DNA of 64,000 bases, taken from Pandoraea sp. (GTDB lineage: Bacteria; Pseudomonadota; Gammaproteobacteria; Burkholderiales; Burkholderiaceae). The notes beneath the pieces were generated by a model. That model was not told the origin of the DNA. It did not search any database and saw only the letters and a program-made list of their open reading frames with translations. Numbering within the stretch: position 1 is the stretch's first letter; every line of letters starts with the position of its first letter. The DNA lies in assembly GCF_004297875.1 (NCBI RefSeq), contig NZ_SCSK01000029.1:25729-89728 (forward strand), in the 5' to 3' direction. The position numbers were made by a program, and so were the translations under genes. Positions 1 to 10,430 of this stretch are shown here, piece by piece.

Positions 1-25
1 ATGAATTTTTGGAATAGGTGATGAG

Positions 26-415
26 ATGGGGTTATTGAAAACAGTGTTGGTCGTGGTTCAGGTGCTATCGGCACTGGGGATCATCGGTTTGGTTTTGCTT
101 CAGCATGGCAAGGGTGCCGACATGGGAGCGGCGTTCGGTAGCGGATCCTCAGGCAGTCTGTTCGGAGCCTCCGGATCGGCAAATTTTTTGTCCCGCACAA
201 CGGCAGTGCTTGCAACCATTTTTTTCGTCGTCACGCTCTCGCTGACTTATATGGGGTCGTACAAGCCGAATCTGTCCGCCGGCGTGTTGGGCAGCGTGCC
301 GGTGACGACGGCTCCGGCCGCGGCTTCGGCGGCCTCCGCAGTTGGCGGGGCAGCGTCGGGAGTCGGGGCGCCGGCAGCGGCATCGACAACTAATTCGCAA
401 GACGTACCAAAGTAA
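26..415 (+). CDS. secG: Protein-export membrane protein SecG
   Basis: SecG is the small accessory subunit of the SecYEG translocon in the inner membrane. The 129-residue product has two hydrophobic segments (about residues 4-22 and 53-75) separated by the conserved Gly/Ser-rich loop with the family pattern QHGKGADMGAAFG at about 26-38 and a second GSGSSGSLFG stretch. The C-terminal 40 residues are a low-complexity Ala/Gly/Ser/Pro tail, common in betaproteobacterial SecG. ATG at 26 follows an AGGTG-like ribosome site. The upstream gene (tpiA in related genomes) lies outside the window. The position just before a tRNA-Leu and nuoA is the usual one in betaproteobacteria. Confidence 0.95.
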   Translation: MGLLKTVLVVVQVLSALGIIGLVLLQHGKGADMGAAFGSGSSGSLFGASGSANFLSRTTAVLATIFFVVTLSLTYMGSYKPNLSAGVLGSVPVTTAPAAASAASAVGGAASGVGAPAAASTTNSQDVPK

Positions 416-469
416 GATTTTGCAATAAGACAACGATACTATTTATGTTCATGTACGCCGCATTGTGCG

Positions 470-498
470 TTGAACAAAAAAAGCATTGGCGTTACAAT
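470..498 (+). promoter_or_regulatory. Sigma-70-type promoter for tRNA-Leu
   Basis: TTGAAC at 470-475 and TACAAT at 493-498 are separated by exactly 17 bases, close to the sigma-70 consensus. The predicted start, at about 505, is some 40 bases upstream of the tRNA. An A-tract (476-482) fills the 5' part of the spacer. No competing promoter of this quality is seen between secG and the tRNA. Confidence 0.7.
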
Positions 499-543
499 GG
501 CGGTCTTGAAGCGATTCGAGGTTGCGGATTGCAGACTATGAAT

Positions 544-628
544 GCCGACGTGGTGAAATTGGTAGACACGCTATCTTGAGGGGGTAGTGGCGAAAGCCGT
601 ATGAGTTCGAGTCTCATCGTCGGCACCA
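544..628 (+). tRNA. tRNA-Leu (anticodon GAG)
   Basis: A complete class II tRNA of 85 bases including an encoded CCA (626-628). The acceptor stem GCCGACG (544-550) pairs with CGTCGGC (618-624), with discriminator A at 625. The anticodon stem CTATC/GGTAG closes a loop TTGAGGG, giving anticodon GAG, which reads CUC and CUU leucine codons. A long variable arm (TGGCGAAAGCCGT) and the T-arm GAGTTCGAGTCTC are present, as expected for tRNA-Leu. Confidence 0.97.
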
Positions 629-638
629 CAGTTCTACG

Positions 639-679
639 ATGCCAGCCTTGCTTATGCGCTCCGGCTGGCATTTTATTTT
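639..679 (+). terminator. Intrinsic terminator after tRNA-Leu
   Basis: A 9-bp perfect stem, ATGCCAGCC (639-647) with GGCTGGCAT (663-671), is followed by TTTTATTTT. It ends the tRNA transcript, so the nuo operon probably has its own promoter between about 680 and 759. I could not assign that promoter confidently. Confidence 0.8.
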
Positions 680-759
680 GTGCTTTTGTCCGTCCCGCGC
701 TACCGGCCGGTCCCCAGGCCAGGTAAGGCGGTTTGTGAACTAACCGATAGAGGGTTGCA

Positions 760-1119
760 TTGAACCTCGGAGCCTATTTTCCCGTCCTGCTTTTTATTCT
801 GGTAGGTACCGGCCTAGGTGTTGCGCTGGTTGGCTTGGGCAAATTCCTCGGGCCTAACAATCCAGGCAGCGAAAAACTCTCTCCCTACGAATGCGGCTTC
901 GAAGCTTTCGAAGATGCGCGCATGAAATTCGATGTGCGCTACTATCTCGTCGCCATTCTGTTCATCTTGTTTGACCTGGAAACGGCCTTCCTTTTCCCCT
1001 GGGGCGCAGCGTTGCGTGACATCGGTTGGCCTGGTTTCATTTCCATGGTGGTATTTCTGGTCGAGTTGCTGATCGGTTTCATCTATCTCTGGAAGCGTGG
1101 CGCACTCGATTGGGAGTGA
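760..1119 (+). CDS. nuoA: NADH-quinone oxidoreductase subunit A
   Basis: NuoA is a small membrane subunit of proton-pumping complex I, placed at the junction of the membrane and peripheral arms. The 119-residue protein has three predicted membrane helices (about 5-27, 62-82, 90-110). It carries the family signature [22 protein letters not shown] at about 41-62 and the FDLE motif after the second helix start. Translation appears to begin at TTG (760), since the frame has no earlier ATG and AGAGGG lies just upstream. First gene of the nuo operon. Confidence 0.95.
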   Translation: MNLGAYFPVLLFILVGTGLGVALVGLGKFLGPNNPGSEKLSPYECGFEAFEDARMKFDVRYYLVAILFILFDLETAFLFPWGAALRDIGWPGFISMVVFLVELLIGFIYLWKRGALDWE

Positions 1120-1169
1120 GCGCGTAGCCTGTAAGGCAATGGCGTTTCAGCGGAAATCTGGAAAAGCAT

Positions 1170-1649
1170 ATGAGTATCGAAGGGGTATTGCGCGAAGGGT
1201 TTGTCACCACCACGGCTGACAAGCTTATCAATTGGACGCGCACCGGGTCGCTATGGCCCATGACGTTCGGGTTGGCCTGCTGTGCTGTCGAAATGATGCA
1301 CGCCGGCGCGTCCCGCTATGATCTGGATCGTTTTGGCGTGGTGTTTCGCCCAAGCCCTCGTCAGTCCGACGTGATGATCGTGGCCGGCACGCTATGCAAC
1401 AAGATGGCGCCCGCGTTGCGCAAGGTTTACGACCAGATGGCGGAGCCGCGCTGGGTAATTTCGATGGGGTCGTGTGCCAACGGCGGCGGCTACTATCATT
1501 ATTCTTACTCGGTCGTGCGTGGCTGCGATCGCATCGTGCCGGTGGATGTCTATGTGCCGGGATGCCCGCCGACGGCCGAAGCGCTGGTCTATGGAATCAT
1601 CCAGCTGCAATCCAAGATCAAGCGTACCAGCACCATCGCGCGCAAATAA
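1170..1649 (+). CDS. nuoB: NADH-quinone oxidoreductase subunit B
   Basis: NuoB carries the N2 [4Fe-4S] cluster that passes electrons to quinone. The 159-residue product has the four expected cysteines: the tandem pair C37-C38 in [11 protein letters not shown]102 in MGSCANGGG, and C132 in [11 protein letters not shown]. Length and motifs match the betaproteobacterial NuoB family. It sits 50 bases after nuoA and 12 bases before nuoC. Confidence 0.97.
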   Translation: MSIEGVLREGFVTTTADKLINWTRTGSLWPMTFGLACCAVEMMHAGASRYDLDRFGVVFRPSPRQSDVMIVAGTLCNKMAPALRKVYDQMAEPRWVISMGSCANGGGYYHYSYSVVRGCDRIVPVDVYVPGCPPTAEALVYGIIQLQSKIKRTSTIARK

Positions 1650-1661
1650 CCGGGGACGCGC

Positions 1662-2261
1662 ATGTCGAAACTCGAAACACTAAAAAGCAATCTGCAAAAC
1701 GTATTGGGCGGCGCGATTCAGAATCTGACTGAGTCAATGGGGCAGTTGACGCTGATCGTCAAAGCGGCGGACTACCGCGAAGTCGCGCTCAAGCTGCGAG
1801 ACGATCCCAGTCTGAAGTTCGAGCAACTCATCGATTTGTGTGGAATGGATTACTCCGCCTTCGGCGATGGCGCCTGGAGTGGCCCGCGCTTTGCCACGGT
1901 CGTTCAGTTGCTTTCCATTACCCACAACTGGCGGGTTCGAGTGCGTGTTTTCGCACCGGACGACGATCTGCCCGTCGTGGCATCGATGGTCGATATCTGG
2001 AGTTCTGCCAACTGGTTCGAGCGCGAATCGTTCGATTTGCTGGGCATCGTCTACGAGGGCCATCCGGATTTGCGCCGCATTCTGACCGACTACGGTTTCA
2101 TCGGCCATCCTTTCCGCAAGGATTTTCCGTTGTCCGGCTACGTGGAAATGCGGTACGACCCCGAGCAGCAGCGGGTGATCTACCAGCCGGTGACGATCGA
2201 GCCGCGCGAAATCACGCCACGCGTGATCCGCGAGGAAGAATACGGCGGGTTGAAACATTAA
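1662..2261 (+). CDS. nuoC: NADH-quinone oxidoreductase subunit C
   Basis: NuoC is a peripheral-arm subunit without cofactors that packs against NuoD near the quinone site. The 199-residue protein contains the 30-kDa-subunit signature around [20 protein letters not shown] (about 121-140) followed by [20 protein letters not shown]. It is separate from nuoD here, not fused as in enterobacterial NuoCD. ATG follows 12 bases after nuoB. Confidence 0.95.
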   Translation: MSKLETLKSNLQNVLGGAIQNLTESMGQLTLIVKAADYREVALKLRDDPSLKFEQLIDLCGMDYSAFGDGAWSGPRFATVVQLLSITHNWRVRVRVFAPDDDLPVVASMVDIWSSANWFERESFDLLGIVYEGHPDLRRILTDYGFIGHPFRKDFPLSGYVEMRYDPEQQRVIYQPVTIEPREITPRVIREEEYGGLKH

Positions 2262-2270
2262 GGTGCGCTC

Positions 2271-3524
2271 GTGGCAGATATCAAGAACTACACGCTGAAT
2301 TTTGGTCCGCAACACCCTGCGGCGCATGGTGTGCTGCGGCTCGTGCTGGAACTCGACGGCGAGGTGATTCAACGTGCCGACCCGCACATCGGTTTGCTGC
2401 ATCGCGCGACCGAAAAACTGGCCGAGTCGAAGACATTCATCCAGTCGGTGCCCTACATGGACCGGCTCGATTACGTTTCGATGATGTGCAACGAGCACGC
2501 CTACGTGATGGCGATCGAGAAGTTGCTCAACATCGAAGTGCCGATCCGCGCTCAATACATCCGTGTGATGTTCGATGAAATCACGCGACTGATGAATCAC
2601 CTGATGTGGATCGGATCGCACGGCCTGGACGTCGGTGCGATGGCGATTTTTCTTTACGCTTTCCGCGAGCGCGAAGATCTGTTCGACATGTACGAGGCGG
2701 TCTCGGGCGCTCGTATGCACGCGGCCTACTACCGGCCAGGCGGTGTATATCGCGATTTGCCGGATGCCATGCCGCAATACCGTGCATCGAAACAGCATAA
2801 TGCCCGTGCGATTGGCAAAATGAACGAGAACCGCCAAGGTTCCCTGCTCGATTTCATCGAGGACTTCACCAATCGCTTTCCCAAGTATGTTGACGAGTAC
2901 GAGACACTGCTGACTGACAACCGCATCTGGAAGCAGCGTCTGGTCGGTATCGGTGTCGTCAGCCCCGAACGCGCGTTGCAACTCGGCTTCACCGGCGCAA
3001 TGCTTCGCGGTTCCGGGATTGCCTGGGACCTGCGCAAGAAGCAGCCCTACGAAGTCTACGATCGGATGGAATTCGAAGTGCCGGTGGGTTCAGAAGGTGA
3101 CTGCTACGACCGTTATCTGGTGCGCGTCGAAGAAATGCGGCAATCCAATCGCATTATCAAGCAGTGCATCGAATGGCTGCGCAAAAATCCCGGTCCGGTG
3201 ATGATCGACAATCATAAGGTCGCGCCACCCAAACGGGTCAATATGAAGTCGAACATGGAAGAGCTGATTCACCACTTCAAGCTCTTCACCGAGGGCTTCC
3301 ACGTGCCGGAAGGCGAAGCCTACGCCTCGATCGAGCATCCGAAGGGCGAGTTCGGCATCTATTTGGTTTCAGACGGCGCCAACAAGCCGTATCGCCTGAA
3401 GATTCGTGCGCCTGGATTCGTGCACTTGGCTGCGCTCGACGAAATGGCCAGGGGACACATGATCGCCGACGCGGTGGCGATCATCGGTACGCAGGACATC
3501 GTGTTCGGTGAAATTGACCGATAG
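2271..3524 (+). CDS. nuoD: NADH-quinone oxidoreductase subunit D
   Basis: NuoD is the 49-kDa-type subunit that forms much of the quinone-binding cavity with NuoB. The 417-residue product begins with the family pattern [14 protein letters not shown] (about 11-24). It also has [12 protein letters not shown] and the C-terminal DIVFGEIDR. The start is GTG at 2271, nine bases after the nuoC stop. It is followed by an unusually long 160-base spacer before nuoE. Confidence 0.97.
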   Translation: MADIKNYTLNFGPQHPAAHGVLRLVLELDGEVIQRADPHIGLLHRATEKLAESKTFIQSVPYMDRLDYVSMMCNEHAYVMAIEKLLNIEVPIRAQYIRVMFDEITRLMNHLMWIGSHGLDVGAMAIFLYAFREREDLFDMYEAVSGARMHAAYYRPGGVYRDLPDAMPQYRASKQHNARAIGKMNENRQGSLLDFIEDFTNRFPKYVDEYETLLTDNRIWKQRLVGIGVVSPERALQLGFTGAMLRGSGIAWDLRKKQPYEVYDRMEFEVPVGSEGDCYDRYLVRVEEMRQSNRIIKQCIEWLRKNPGPVMIDNHKVAPPKRVNMKSNMEELIHHFKLFTEGFHVPEGEAYASIEHPKGEFGIYLVSDGANKPYRLKIRAPGFVHLAALDEMARGHMIADAVAIIGTQDIVFGEIDR

Positions 3525-3684
3525 TAATGCGGGCGTGGGCGATGGAATCGCCCCCCCGGTTGTATCTAAGACGTAACAATGCCGTTCCAGCAATTAGCGA
3601 TGAGGCAGGAATCGCGCGAAAGCGCAATTGCCGGCTTCGTTGCGGCCGGAGCAATCGTTAAGTAGAGACCAAGTCGGATCGGAA

Positions 3685-4182
3685 ATGCTTTCTCCCGAAG
3701 CGCTAAAGAAAATCGACCATGCCATCGCCAAGTATCCGGCGGAGCAGAAGCAATCTGCGGTGATGGCCGCACTTGCGGTCGCACAGGACGAAAAGGGCTG
3801 GCTGTCGCCGGAAGTCATGCAGTTCGTCGCCAATTACCTTCAAATGCCGCCGATCGCGGTGGAAGAGGTGGCGACCTTCTACGGCATGTTCGACACCGCG
3901 CCGGTTGGCAAATTCAAGCTGACCGTTTGCACGAATCTGCCGTGCGCACTGTCGCGCGGCGATCATGCGGCCGATTATCTCAAGCAAAAGCTCGGCATCG
4001 ACTTCAACGAGACCACGGCCGACGGCCTGTTCACGCTGAAGGAGGGCGAATGCATGGGCGCTTGCGGCGACGCGCCGGTGATGCTGGTGAACAACAAGCG
4101 CATGTGCAGTTTCATGAGCGACGAAAAGCTCGATGCACTGATTGCTGAGCTGAAGGCCGCGGATCGAGGAGAAAAGGCATGA
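3685..4182 (+). CDS. nuoE: NADH-quinone oxidoreductase subunit E
   Basis: NuoE is the 24-kDa thioredoxin-like subunit that binds the N1a [2Fe-2S] cluster. From ATG 3685 it is 165 residues, with ligands C82 and C87 (CTNLPC) and C123 and C127 ([11 protein letters not shown]). An in-frame TTG at 3628 would add 19 residues, but [10 protein letters not shown] is the usual N-terminus, so 3685 is preferred. The stop overlaps the nuoF start (ATGA), indicating translational coupling. Confidence 0.95.
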   Translation: MLSPEALKKIDHAIAKYPAEQKQSAVMAALAVAQDEKGWLSPEVMQFVANYLQMPPIAVEEVATFYGMFDTAPVGKFKLTVCTNLPCALSRGDHAADYLKQKLGIDFNETTADGLFTLKEGECMGACGDAPVMLVNNKRMCSFMSDEKLDALIAELKAADRGEKA

Positions 4183-5480
4183 CGAGTTTGCACGATCGCC
4201 ATATCGAACCGCTTATTTTGGCCGGATTGAACGGCGAGAACTGGCATTTGGAAGATTACGTCGCGCGCGGTGGCTATGCACAGTTGCGGCGTATTCTCAC
4301 CGAGAAGGTCCCGCCGGAGCAGGTGATTGCCGATATCAAGGCATCCGGCTTGCGCGGCCGCGGTGGCGCAGGCTTCCCGACTGGCTTGAAGTGGAGCTTC
4401 ATGCCGCGCCAGTTTCCCGGCCAGAAGTACCTGGTTTGCAACTCTGACGAAGGCGAGCCCGGCACGTTCAAGGATCGCGACATCCTGCGCTATAACCCGC
4501 ATTCCCTGATCGAGGGGATGGCCATTGGCGCTTACGCAATGGGCATCTCGGTCGGCTACAACTATATCCACGGCGAAATTTGGGATACCTACGAACTCTT
4601 CGAGCGTGCGCTCGAAGAAGCCCGTGCCGCAGGATACCTTGGCGATAATCTCTTCGGCTCAGGATTCTCGTTCCAACTGCACGCTCACCACGGATACGGT
4701 GCCTACATTTGTGGCGAGGAAACCGCACTGCTCGAATCGCTCGAAGGGAAGAAAGGCCAGCCGCGCTTCAAGCCGCCGTTCCCGGCGAGCTTTGGGCTCT
4801 ACGGCAAACCGACCACGATCAATAACACCGAAACATTCGCCGCGGTGCCTTTCATTCTGGCCGTCGGCCCGCAAAAGTACCTGGAGATGGGCAAGCCGAA
4901 CAACGGCGGCACCAAGATTTTCTCCGTGTCGGGCGACGTCGAGCGCCCCGGCAACTATGAGATTCCCATGGGCACCCCATTCTCCAAGCTGATGGAATTG
5001 TGTGGCGGGATGCGTGGCGGGAAGAAGATCAAGGCGGTCATTCCCGGCGGGTCGTCGGCGCCCGTCGTGCCCGGCGACGTGATGATGCAGACCGACATGG
5101 ACTACGATTCGATCGCCAAAGCCGGGTCGATGCTCGGTTCCGGCGCGGTGATCGTGATGGACGAAACCCGCTGCATGGTGCGTTCGCTATTGCGCCTGTC
5201 GTACTTCTACTACGAGGAATCGTGCGGTCAGTGCACGCCTTGTCGCGAAGGTACCGGCTGGCTGTGGCGCGTGGTCAATCGCATCGAACATGGAAAGGGG
5301 CGTCAGGAAGACCTCGATCTCCTGAACTCGGTGGCTGAAAACATCATGGGACGCACCATCTGCGCGTTGGGTGACGCCGCCGCGATGCCCGTACGCGGCA
5401 TGCTCAAACATTACTGGGACGAATTCGCGTACCACGTCGAGCACAAGCGTTGCATGGTCGGCGCATCCCATTCTCTTTGA
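4179..5480 (+). CDS. nuoF: NADH-quinone oxidoreductase subunit F
   Basis: NuoF is the 51-kDa subunit that oxidises NADH; it binds FMN and the N3 [4Fe-4S] cluster. The 433-residue protein shows the NADH-binding motif [10 protein letters not shown] (60-69), the FMN-site region [15 protein letters not shown] (87-101), and cluster ligands C349, C352 and C355 in [11 protein letters not shown] with a distal Cys in RTICALGD. The start overlaps the nuoE stop by four bases and is preceded by a strong GAGGAGAAAAGG ribosome-binding region. Confidence 0.97.
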   Translation: MTSLHDRHIEPLILAGLNGENWHLEDYVARGGYAQLRRILTEKVPPEQVIADIKASGLRGRGGAGFPTGLKWSFMPRQFPGQKYLVCNSDEGEPGTFKDRDILRYNPHSLIEGMAIGAYAMGISVGYNYIHGEIWDTYELFERALEEARAAGYLGDNLFGSGFSFQLHAHHGYGAYICGEETALLESLEGKKGQPRFKPPFPASFGLYGKPTTINNTETFAAVPFILAVGPQKYLEMGKPNNGGTKIFSVSGDVERPGNYEIPMGTPFSKLMELCGGMRGGKKIKAVIPGGSSAPVVPGDVMMQTDMDYDSIAKAGSMLGSGAVIVMDETRCMVRSLLRLSYFYYEESCGQCTPCREGTGWLWRVVNRIEHGKGRQEDLDLLNSVAENIMGRTICALGDAAAMPVRGMLKHYWDEFAYHVEHKRCMVGASHSL

Positions 5481-5502
5481 CAAGGCGTGGCTCTGAACCG
5501 CT

Positions 5503-7827
5503 ATGGTTGAAATCGAAATAGACGGCCAAAAGGTCGAAGTGTCCGAGGGCAGCATGGTGATCCAGGCAGCCAAGAAAGTCGGCACTTATATCCCGCATTT
5601 CTGCTATCACAAGAAGTTGTCGATCGCAGCCAACTGTCGCATGTGTCTGGTCGACATCGAGAAAGCGCCCAAGGCCGTGCCTGCCTGCGCTACGCCTGTT
5701 GCCGCTGGCATGATCGTGCGTACCAAGTCGGAAAAGGCCATCAAGGCGCAGCAGTCGGTGATGGAATTCCTCCTGATCAACCACCCCCTGGATTGCCCGA
5801 TTTGCGATCAGGGTGGCGAATGTCAGTTGCAGGATCTCGCCGTCGGCTATGGCAAGTCCGCCTCCCGATACCAGGAAGAGAAGCGCGTGGTGTTCCACAA
5901 GAACGTCGGGCCGCTGATCTCGATGGAGGAGATGACCCGCTGCATCCACTGCACCCGCTGCGTACGTTTTGGCCAGGAAATCGCCGGCGTCATGGAGTTT
6001 GGCATGCTGGGACGCGGTGAGCATTCCGAGATCACTTCATTTGTCGGCAAGACGGTCGATTCCGAGTTGTCCGGCAACGTGATCGATCTGTGCCCGGTCG
6101 GCGCGCTTACATCCAAACCGTTTCGCTACAGTGCGCGGACGTGGGAGTTGTCTCGCCGCAAGTCGGTCAGCCCGCATGACGGACTTGGGGCGAACCTGAC
6201 GGTGCAGGTCAAGAACAACAAGGTGATGCGCGTCGTACCGCTCGAGAACGAAGCTATCAACGAATGCTGGATCTCGGACAAGGACCGCTTCTCCTACGAA
6301 GGGCTCAACAGCGACGAGCGCTTGACCAAGCCGATGCTCAAGCAGGGCGGGCAGTGGCACGAGGTCGACTGGCAGACTGCGCTCGAGTATCTCGGTCACG
6401 GGCTGGCCGATATCCAGCGCGAACATGGCAGCGACGGTATCGCGGCACTGGCGACGCCCCACGCCACACTTGAAGAACTCTACCTGCTGCAGAAGCTGGT
6501 GCGCGGCCTTGGCAGCAGCAACGTCGATTTCAGACTGCGGCAGAGCGATTTTTCCAATCAACTCAAGGGCGCACCGTGGCTCGGCATGGCGATTGCAGAT
6601 GTCGAGCGGCTTGACGCAGCTTTCGTGATCGGTTCCTTCTTGCGCAAGGACCATCCACTGCTCGCTGCTCGCCTGCGTCACGCGGTTAAAAATGGCGGCA
6701 AACTGAGCGTGCTCCACGCTTGCGACGACGATCCTTTGATTCCGCTGACCGGCAAGATCATCGCGGCTCCGGGGGCATGGACGAGTGAGCTGGCCGGCGT
6801 CGCGGCGGCCGTCGCCGCGGCCAAGGACGTCGCGCTGCCGTCGGCGCTCAGCGATGCCGAGCCCAGCCAGCGTGCGCGTCAAATTGCCGAAGCGCTGCTC
6901 AGCGGCGAGCGTCGTGCCGTGTTGCTCGGCAACAGTGCGGTACAACATCCGCAGTTCGCGCAATTGCATGCACTTGCGCAATGGATTGCCGACGCTACCG
7001 GCGCCAAATTCGGGTTTCTCACAGAAGCGGCCAATACGGTGGGCGGTTATCTCACGCGCGCGGTCAGTCCGCTGGGCACGAAAGAACTGGTTGAGAAGCC
7101 CCGCCAGGCATACCTGCTGCTGCATGCCGAGCCCGAATTCGATAGCGCCGATCCTGCGGCCGTATTGAGCGCGTTACGTGGTGCCAAAATGGTTGCGGTG
7201 CTGTCGCCGTATAAAAATACTGCGGCTCTTGACTACGCCGATGTCCTGTTGCCGGTGGCGCCGTTCACCGAGACGGCGGGCACGTTCGTCAATTGCGAAG
7301 GAACGGCGCAGAGCTTCAACGGTGTCGTTCGCCCTTTGGGTGAGACGCGTCCGGCGTGGAAAGTATTGCGCGTGCTGGGGAATCTCCTGAAACTGCCTGG
7401 CTTCGAATATGAAACCCCGGAGCAGGTGCGAGACGAAGTGCTGGCGGCTATCGACATGAGCGCCGCGCTGAACAACGCCACGACCGCACCGGTCGTGGCA
7501 ACTGCTGCCGAATCCAATGGCCTCGAGCGCATCGCCGATGTGCCGATCTATCACGCCGATCCGTTGGTGCGGCGGGCACCCTCGTTGCACCTGACGAACG
7601 ACGCGCGACGCGCGATGGTTGCTTCGTTGCCCGGTGAGTTGTTCGACAGCCTGGGCTTGCATGAAGGGGATGCCGTCACGGTACGCCAAGGCGAGTGCGT
7701 GACGACGCTGCCCGCAGCACGTGATGCGGCATTGCCCCCCAACACGGTACGGTTGCCGTGCGCGACGCCGGCCTCGGCGGCACTGGGCCCGATGTTTGGC
7801 CAAATCAAGGTGGAGAAGGCGCAATGA
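5503..7827 (+). CDS. nuoG: NADH-quinone oxidoreductase subunit G
   Basis: NuoG is the 75-kDa subunit that wires three iron-sulfur clusters. The 774-residue product has an N-terminal [2Fe-2S] domain (C34, C45, C48, C62). The His-Cys3 set for N5 (H94, C98, C101, C107) and a Cys set in [16 protein letters not shown] (about 148-163) follow. After about residue 220 comes a molybdopterin-oxidoreductase-like domain. The stop overlaps the nuoH start as ATGA at 7824-7827. Confidence 0.97.
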   Translation: MVEIEIDGQKVEVSEGSMVIQAAKKVGTYIPHFCYHKKLSIAANCRMCLVDIEKAPKAVPACATPVAAGMIVRTKSEKAIKAQQSVMEFLLINHPLDCPICDQGGECQLQDLAVGYGKSASRYQEEKRVVFHKNVGPLISMEEMTRCIHCTRCVRFGQEIAGVMEFGMLGRGEHSEITSFVGKTVDSELSGNVIDLCPVGALTSKPFRYSARTWELSRRKSVSPHDGLGANLTVQVKNNKVMRVVPLENEAINECWISDKDRFSYEGLNSDERLTKPMLKQGGQWHEVDWQTALEYLGHGLADIQREHGSDGIAALATPHATLEELYLLQKLVRGLGSSNVDFRLRQSDFSNQLKGAPWLGMAIADVERLDAAFVIGSFLRKDHPLLAARLRHAVKNGGKLSVLHACDDDPLIPLTGKIIAAPGAWTSELAGVAAAVAAAKDVALPSALSDAEPSQRARQIAEALLSGERRAVLLGNSAVQHPQFAQLHALAQWIADATGAKFGFLTEAANTVGGYLTRAVSPLGTKELVEKPRQAYLLLHAEPEFDSADPAAVLSALRGAKMVAVLSPYKNTAALDYADVLLPVAPFTETAGTFVNCEGTAQSFNGVVRPLGETRPAWKVLRVLGNLLKLPGFEYETPEQVRDEVLAAIDMSAALNNATTAPVVATAAESNGLERIADVPIYHADPLVRRAPSLHLTNDARRAMVASLPGELFDSLGLHEGDAVTVRQGECVTTLPAARDAALPPNTVRLPCATPASAALGPMFGQIKVEKAQ

Positions 7828-8888
7828 GTCTGGTTGACATCATTACATCGCATGGTCAGGCTTGGCTCGGCGCAGCCTGGCCGACGGTGTGGGCACTGGT
7901 GCGTATTCTGGTGGTTTCGGTCGTATTGCTGCTGTGCGTCGCCTATCTGATTCTGTGGGAACGCAAGCTGATCGGCTGGATGCACGTGCGGATCGGGCCG
8001 AACCGGGTTGGCCCGCGAGGTCTGCTGCAGCCGATCGCCGACGTGCTGAAGTTGTTGCTCAAGGAAGTCATTACGCCGACCCAGGCGACCAAATGGATTT
8101 ATGCCATCGCGCCGGTCATGGCCGTGATGCCGGCTTTCGCGATCTGGGCAGTCATTCCATTTCAATCGAAAATGGTGTTGGCCAACATCAACGCCGGACT
8201 GCTGTACGTGCTCGCGATCTCCTCGTTGGGTGTTTACGGCGTGATTCTGGCCGGCTGGTCATCGAACTCGAAGTACGCATTTATCGGTGCAATGCGCGCT
8301 TCGGCTCAGATGATTTCCTATGAAATCGCCATGGGTTTTGCGCTGGTGACCGTGTTGATGACATCCGGCACGCTGAACTTGTCGGATATCGTCCATTCGC
8401 AGGAGCGCGGCATTTTCGCTGGTATGGGCCTGAATCTGCTGTCCTGGAACTGGCTGCCGCTGCTGCCGATGTTCGTCGTGTATTTCGTCTCCGGCATTGC
8501 GGAAACCAACCGCCATCCGTTCGACGTGGTCGAGGGCGAGTCGGAAATCGTCGCGGGTCATATGATCGAATATTCGGGGATGGGTTTTGCGCTGTTCTTC
8601 CTCGCCGAATATATCAACATGATTGTTATTTCGGCGCTCGCCTCGGTACTGTTTCTGGGGGGGTGGAGCGCGCCGTTCGGCTTCCTGTCATTTATCCCGG
8701 GTATCTTCTGGTTGGCCTTCAAGGTCTTTCTGTTGCTGTCGGTGTTCATTTGGGTGCGCGCAACGTTTCCGCGCTATCGCTATGACCAAATCATGCGCCT
8801 CGGCTGGAAAGTGTTTTTACCCCTGACGATGTTCTGGCTGCTCGTGGTCGGCTTCTGGATCATGTCGCCGTGGAATATCTGGAAGTGA
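7824..8888 (+). CDS. nuoH: NADH-quinone oxidoreductase subunit H
   Basis: NuoH is the membrane subunit linking the quinone site to the proton-pumping arm. From ATG 7824 (overlapping the nuoG stop) the protein has 354 residues and about eight membrane helices. It carries the family signatures [22 protein letters not shown] near residues 52-73 and [21 protein letters not shown] near 221-241. An upstream in-frame extension to 7758 lies inside nuoG and is not used here. Confidence 0.97.
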   Translation: MSLVDIITSHGQAWLGAAWPTVWALVRILVVSVVLLLCVAYLILWERKLIGWMHVRIGPNRVGPRGLLQPIADVLKLLLKEVITPTQATKWIYAIAPVMAVMPAFAIWAVIPFQSKMVLANINAGLLYVLAISSLGVYGVILAGWSSNSKYAFIGAMRASAQMISYEIAMGFALVTVLMTSGTLNLSDIVHSQERGIFAGMGLNLLSWNWLPLLPMFVVYFVSGIAETNRHPFDVVEGESEIVAGHMIEYSGMGFALFFLAEYINMIVISALASVLFLGGWSAPFGFLSFIPGIFWLAFKVFLLLSVFIWVRATFPRYRYDQIMRLGWKVFLPLTMFWLLVVGFWIMSPWNIWK

Positions 8889-8910
8889 TGGGAAAAACTG
8901 GGGGAATGCG

Positions 8911-9402
8911 ATGCTGAGCGCAATCAAGAATTTTTTTGGCAGCTTCTTGCTGGCCGAGCTGTTCAAGGGGCTGGCCCTGACCGGGCGTTACGCGTTCGCG
9001 CGTAAGATCACCGTTCAGTTTCCGGAAGAAAAAACACCGCTGTCGCCGCGTTTTCGCGGACTGCATGCGCTGCGCCGCTACCCCAATGGGGAAGAGCGCT
9101 GCATCGCCTGCAAGCTGTGCGAAGCGGTGTGTCCGGCCGTGGCCATTACCATCGAGTCCGATGTGCGGGCCGACGGCACGCGCCGCACGACGCGTTATGA
9201 CATCGATCTGACCAAATGCATTTTCTGCGGCTTTTGCGAGGAAAGCTGTCCGGTGGATTCCATTGTCGAGACCCACATTCTCGAATATCACGGCGAGAAG
9301 CGGGGCGATCTGTATTTCACCAAGGAGATGCTGCTCGCCGTCGGCGACCGGTATGAAAAAGAAATCGCGGCGGCCAGAACGGCCGATGCTCCGTACCGTT
9401 GA
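8911..9402 (+). CDS. nuoI: NADH-quinone oxidoreductase subunit I
   Basis: NuoI is an 8Fe ferredoxin-type subunit carrying clusters N6a and N6b. The 163-residue product has two classic CxxCxxCxxxCP motifs: C64, C67, C70, C74 and C103, C106, C109, C113. It starts with ATG 22 bases after nuoH. A 59-base spacer separates it from nuoJ. Confidence 0.97.
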   Translation: MLSAIKNFFGSFLLAELFKGLALTGRYAFARKITVQFPEEKTPLSPRFRGLHALRRYPNGEERCIACKLCEAVCPAVAITIESDVRADGTRRTTRYDIDLTKCIFCGFCEESCPVDSIVETHILEYHGEKRGDLYFTKEMLLAVGDRYEKEIAAARTADAPYR

Positions 9403-9461
9403 GATGCAATGCGTCTCGCCATGGTACTCCGTAGGCTAAGTTCGGTGAAAGTCCGGTGATT

Positions 9462-10091
9462 ATGGAATTCACAACCTTTCTCTTCTATGTGTTTGCGCTG
9501 ATTCTGGTGATCTCGGCCCTCAAGGTCGTGACCGCGCGCAATCCGGTTCAGTCAGCACTTTTTCTGGTGCTGTCGTTCTTCAACGCGGCCGCCATCTGGA
9601 TGCTGCTGCAGGCCGAGTTTCTGTCGATCATGCTGGTCGTCGTGTACGTCGGCGCGGTCATGGTGCTGTTCCTGTTCGTGGTGATGATGATCGACATCAA
9701 CATCGACGCGCTACGCCGCGACTTCCGGCGCTTCGTGCCGATGGCCAGTCTGGTCGGCGCGATCATCATCGTCGAGTCCGCCTTGGTGCTGATGCGCGGC
9801 TATGGCGCGACCCATGCGCCGGTGCACGCCATGGCAAATTCCGACGTGCCGAATACGCAGGCGTTGGGACGTCTGCTCTACACCAACTATATTTTCGCCT
9901 TCGAGGTCGCGGGCCTGGTGCTGCTGGTTGCCATCGTGGCGGCCCTTGCCCTGACGATGCGCGCGCGCAAGGATCACAAACAGACCGACCCGAGCCGTCA
10001 GGTGAAGGTACGCCGCCAGGACCGCGTGCGGCTGGTGTCGATGCCGGCCGAAGCGCGGCAAGCTACCGGCGACACGCCGGCATCGGAATAA
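9462..10091 (+). CDS. nuoJ: NADH-quinone oxidoreductase subunit J
   Basis: NuoJ is a five-helix membrane subunit of complex I. ATG 9462 gives 209 residues beginning MEFTTFLFYVFALIL. A GTG six bases upstream (9456) would add two residues and cannot be excluded. The conserved third-helix region VVYVGAVMVLFLFVVMM is present at about 59-75. The C-terminal 45 residues are a charged, poorly conserved cytoplasmic tail. Confidence 0.94.
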   Translation: MEFTTFLFYVFALILVISALKVVTARNPVQSALFLVLSFFNAAAIWMLLQAEFLSIMLVVVYVGAVMVLFLFVVMMIDINIDALRRDFRRFVPMASLVGAIIIVESALVLMRGYGATHAPVHAMANSDVPNTQALGRLLYTNYIFAFEVAGLVLLVAIVAALALTMRARKDHKQTDPSRQVKVRRQDRVRLVSMPAEARQATGDTPASE

Positions 10092-10100
10092 GGAGGCCTC

Positions 10101-10412
10101 ATGTTGTCGTTGTCGCTTGCGCATTATCTGGTGCTTGGCGCGATTCTGTTCGCCATCAGCATCGTCGGTATTTTCCTGAACCGGAAGAATGTGATTGTGT
10201 TGCTGATGGCCATCGAATTGATGCTGCTCTCGGTCAACCTCAATTTCATCGCGTTTTCTCACTATCTCGGTGACATGGCGGGGCAGGTATTTGTGTTCTT
10301 CATTCTTACGGTCGCGGCGGCGGAAGCCGCCATCGGGCTGGCCATCCTGGTCACTATGTTCCGTAAGCTCGATACGATCAACGTCGAAGATCTCGACCAG
10401 CTCAAAGGTTAA
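10101..10412 (+). CDS. nuoK: NADH-quinone oxidoreductase subunit K
   Basis: NuoK is the three-helix MrpC-like subunit of the proton-translocating arm. At 103 residues it has the standard length. The conserved membrane glutamates lie in [16 protein letters not shown] (about 35-50) and [13 protein letters not shown] (about 70-82). AGGAGG precedes the start, nine bases after nuoJ. Confidence 0.96.
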   Translation: MLSLSLAHYLVLGAILFAISIVGIFLNRKNVIVLLMAIELMLLSVNLNFIAFSHYLGDMAGQVFVFFILTVAAAEAAIGLAILVTMFRKLDTINVEDLDQLKG

Positions 10413-10430
10413 TAAAAAGCGAACGCTGTT

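Noticed and set aside
1734..2981. 415-codon minus-strand frame opposite nuoC/nuoD
   Set aside because: Shadow of highly conserved nuo genes; composition is His/Arg/Val-rich and no homology is recognisable.
3628..3684. TTG-initiated 19-residue N-terminal extension of NuoE
   Set aside because: The extension is not typical of NuoE, and ATG 3685 gives the normal N-terminus.
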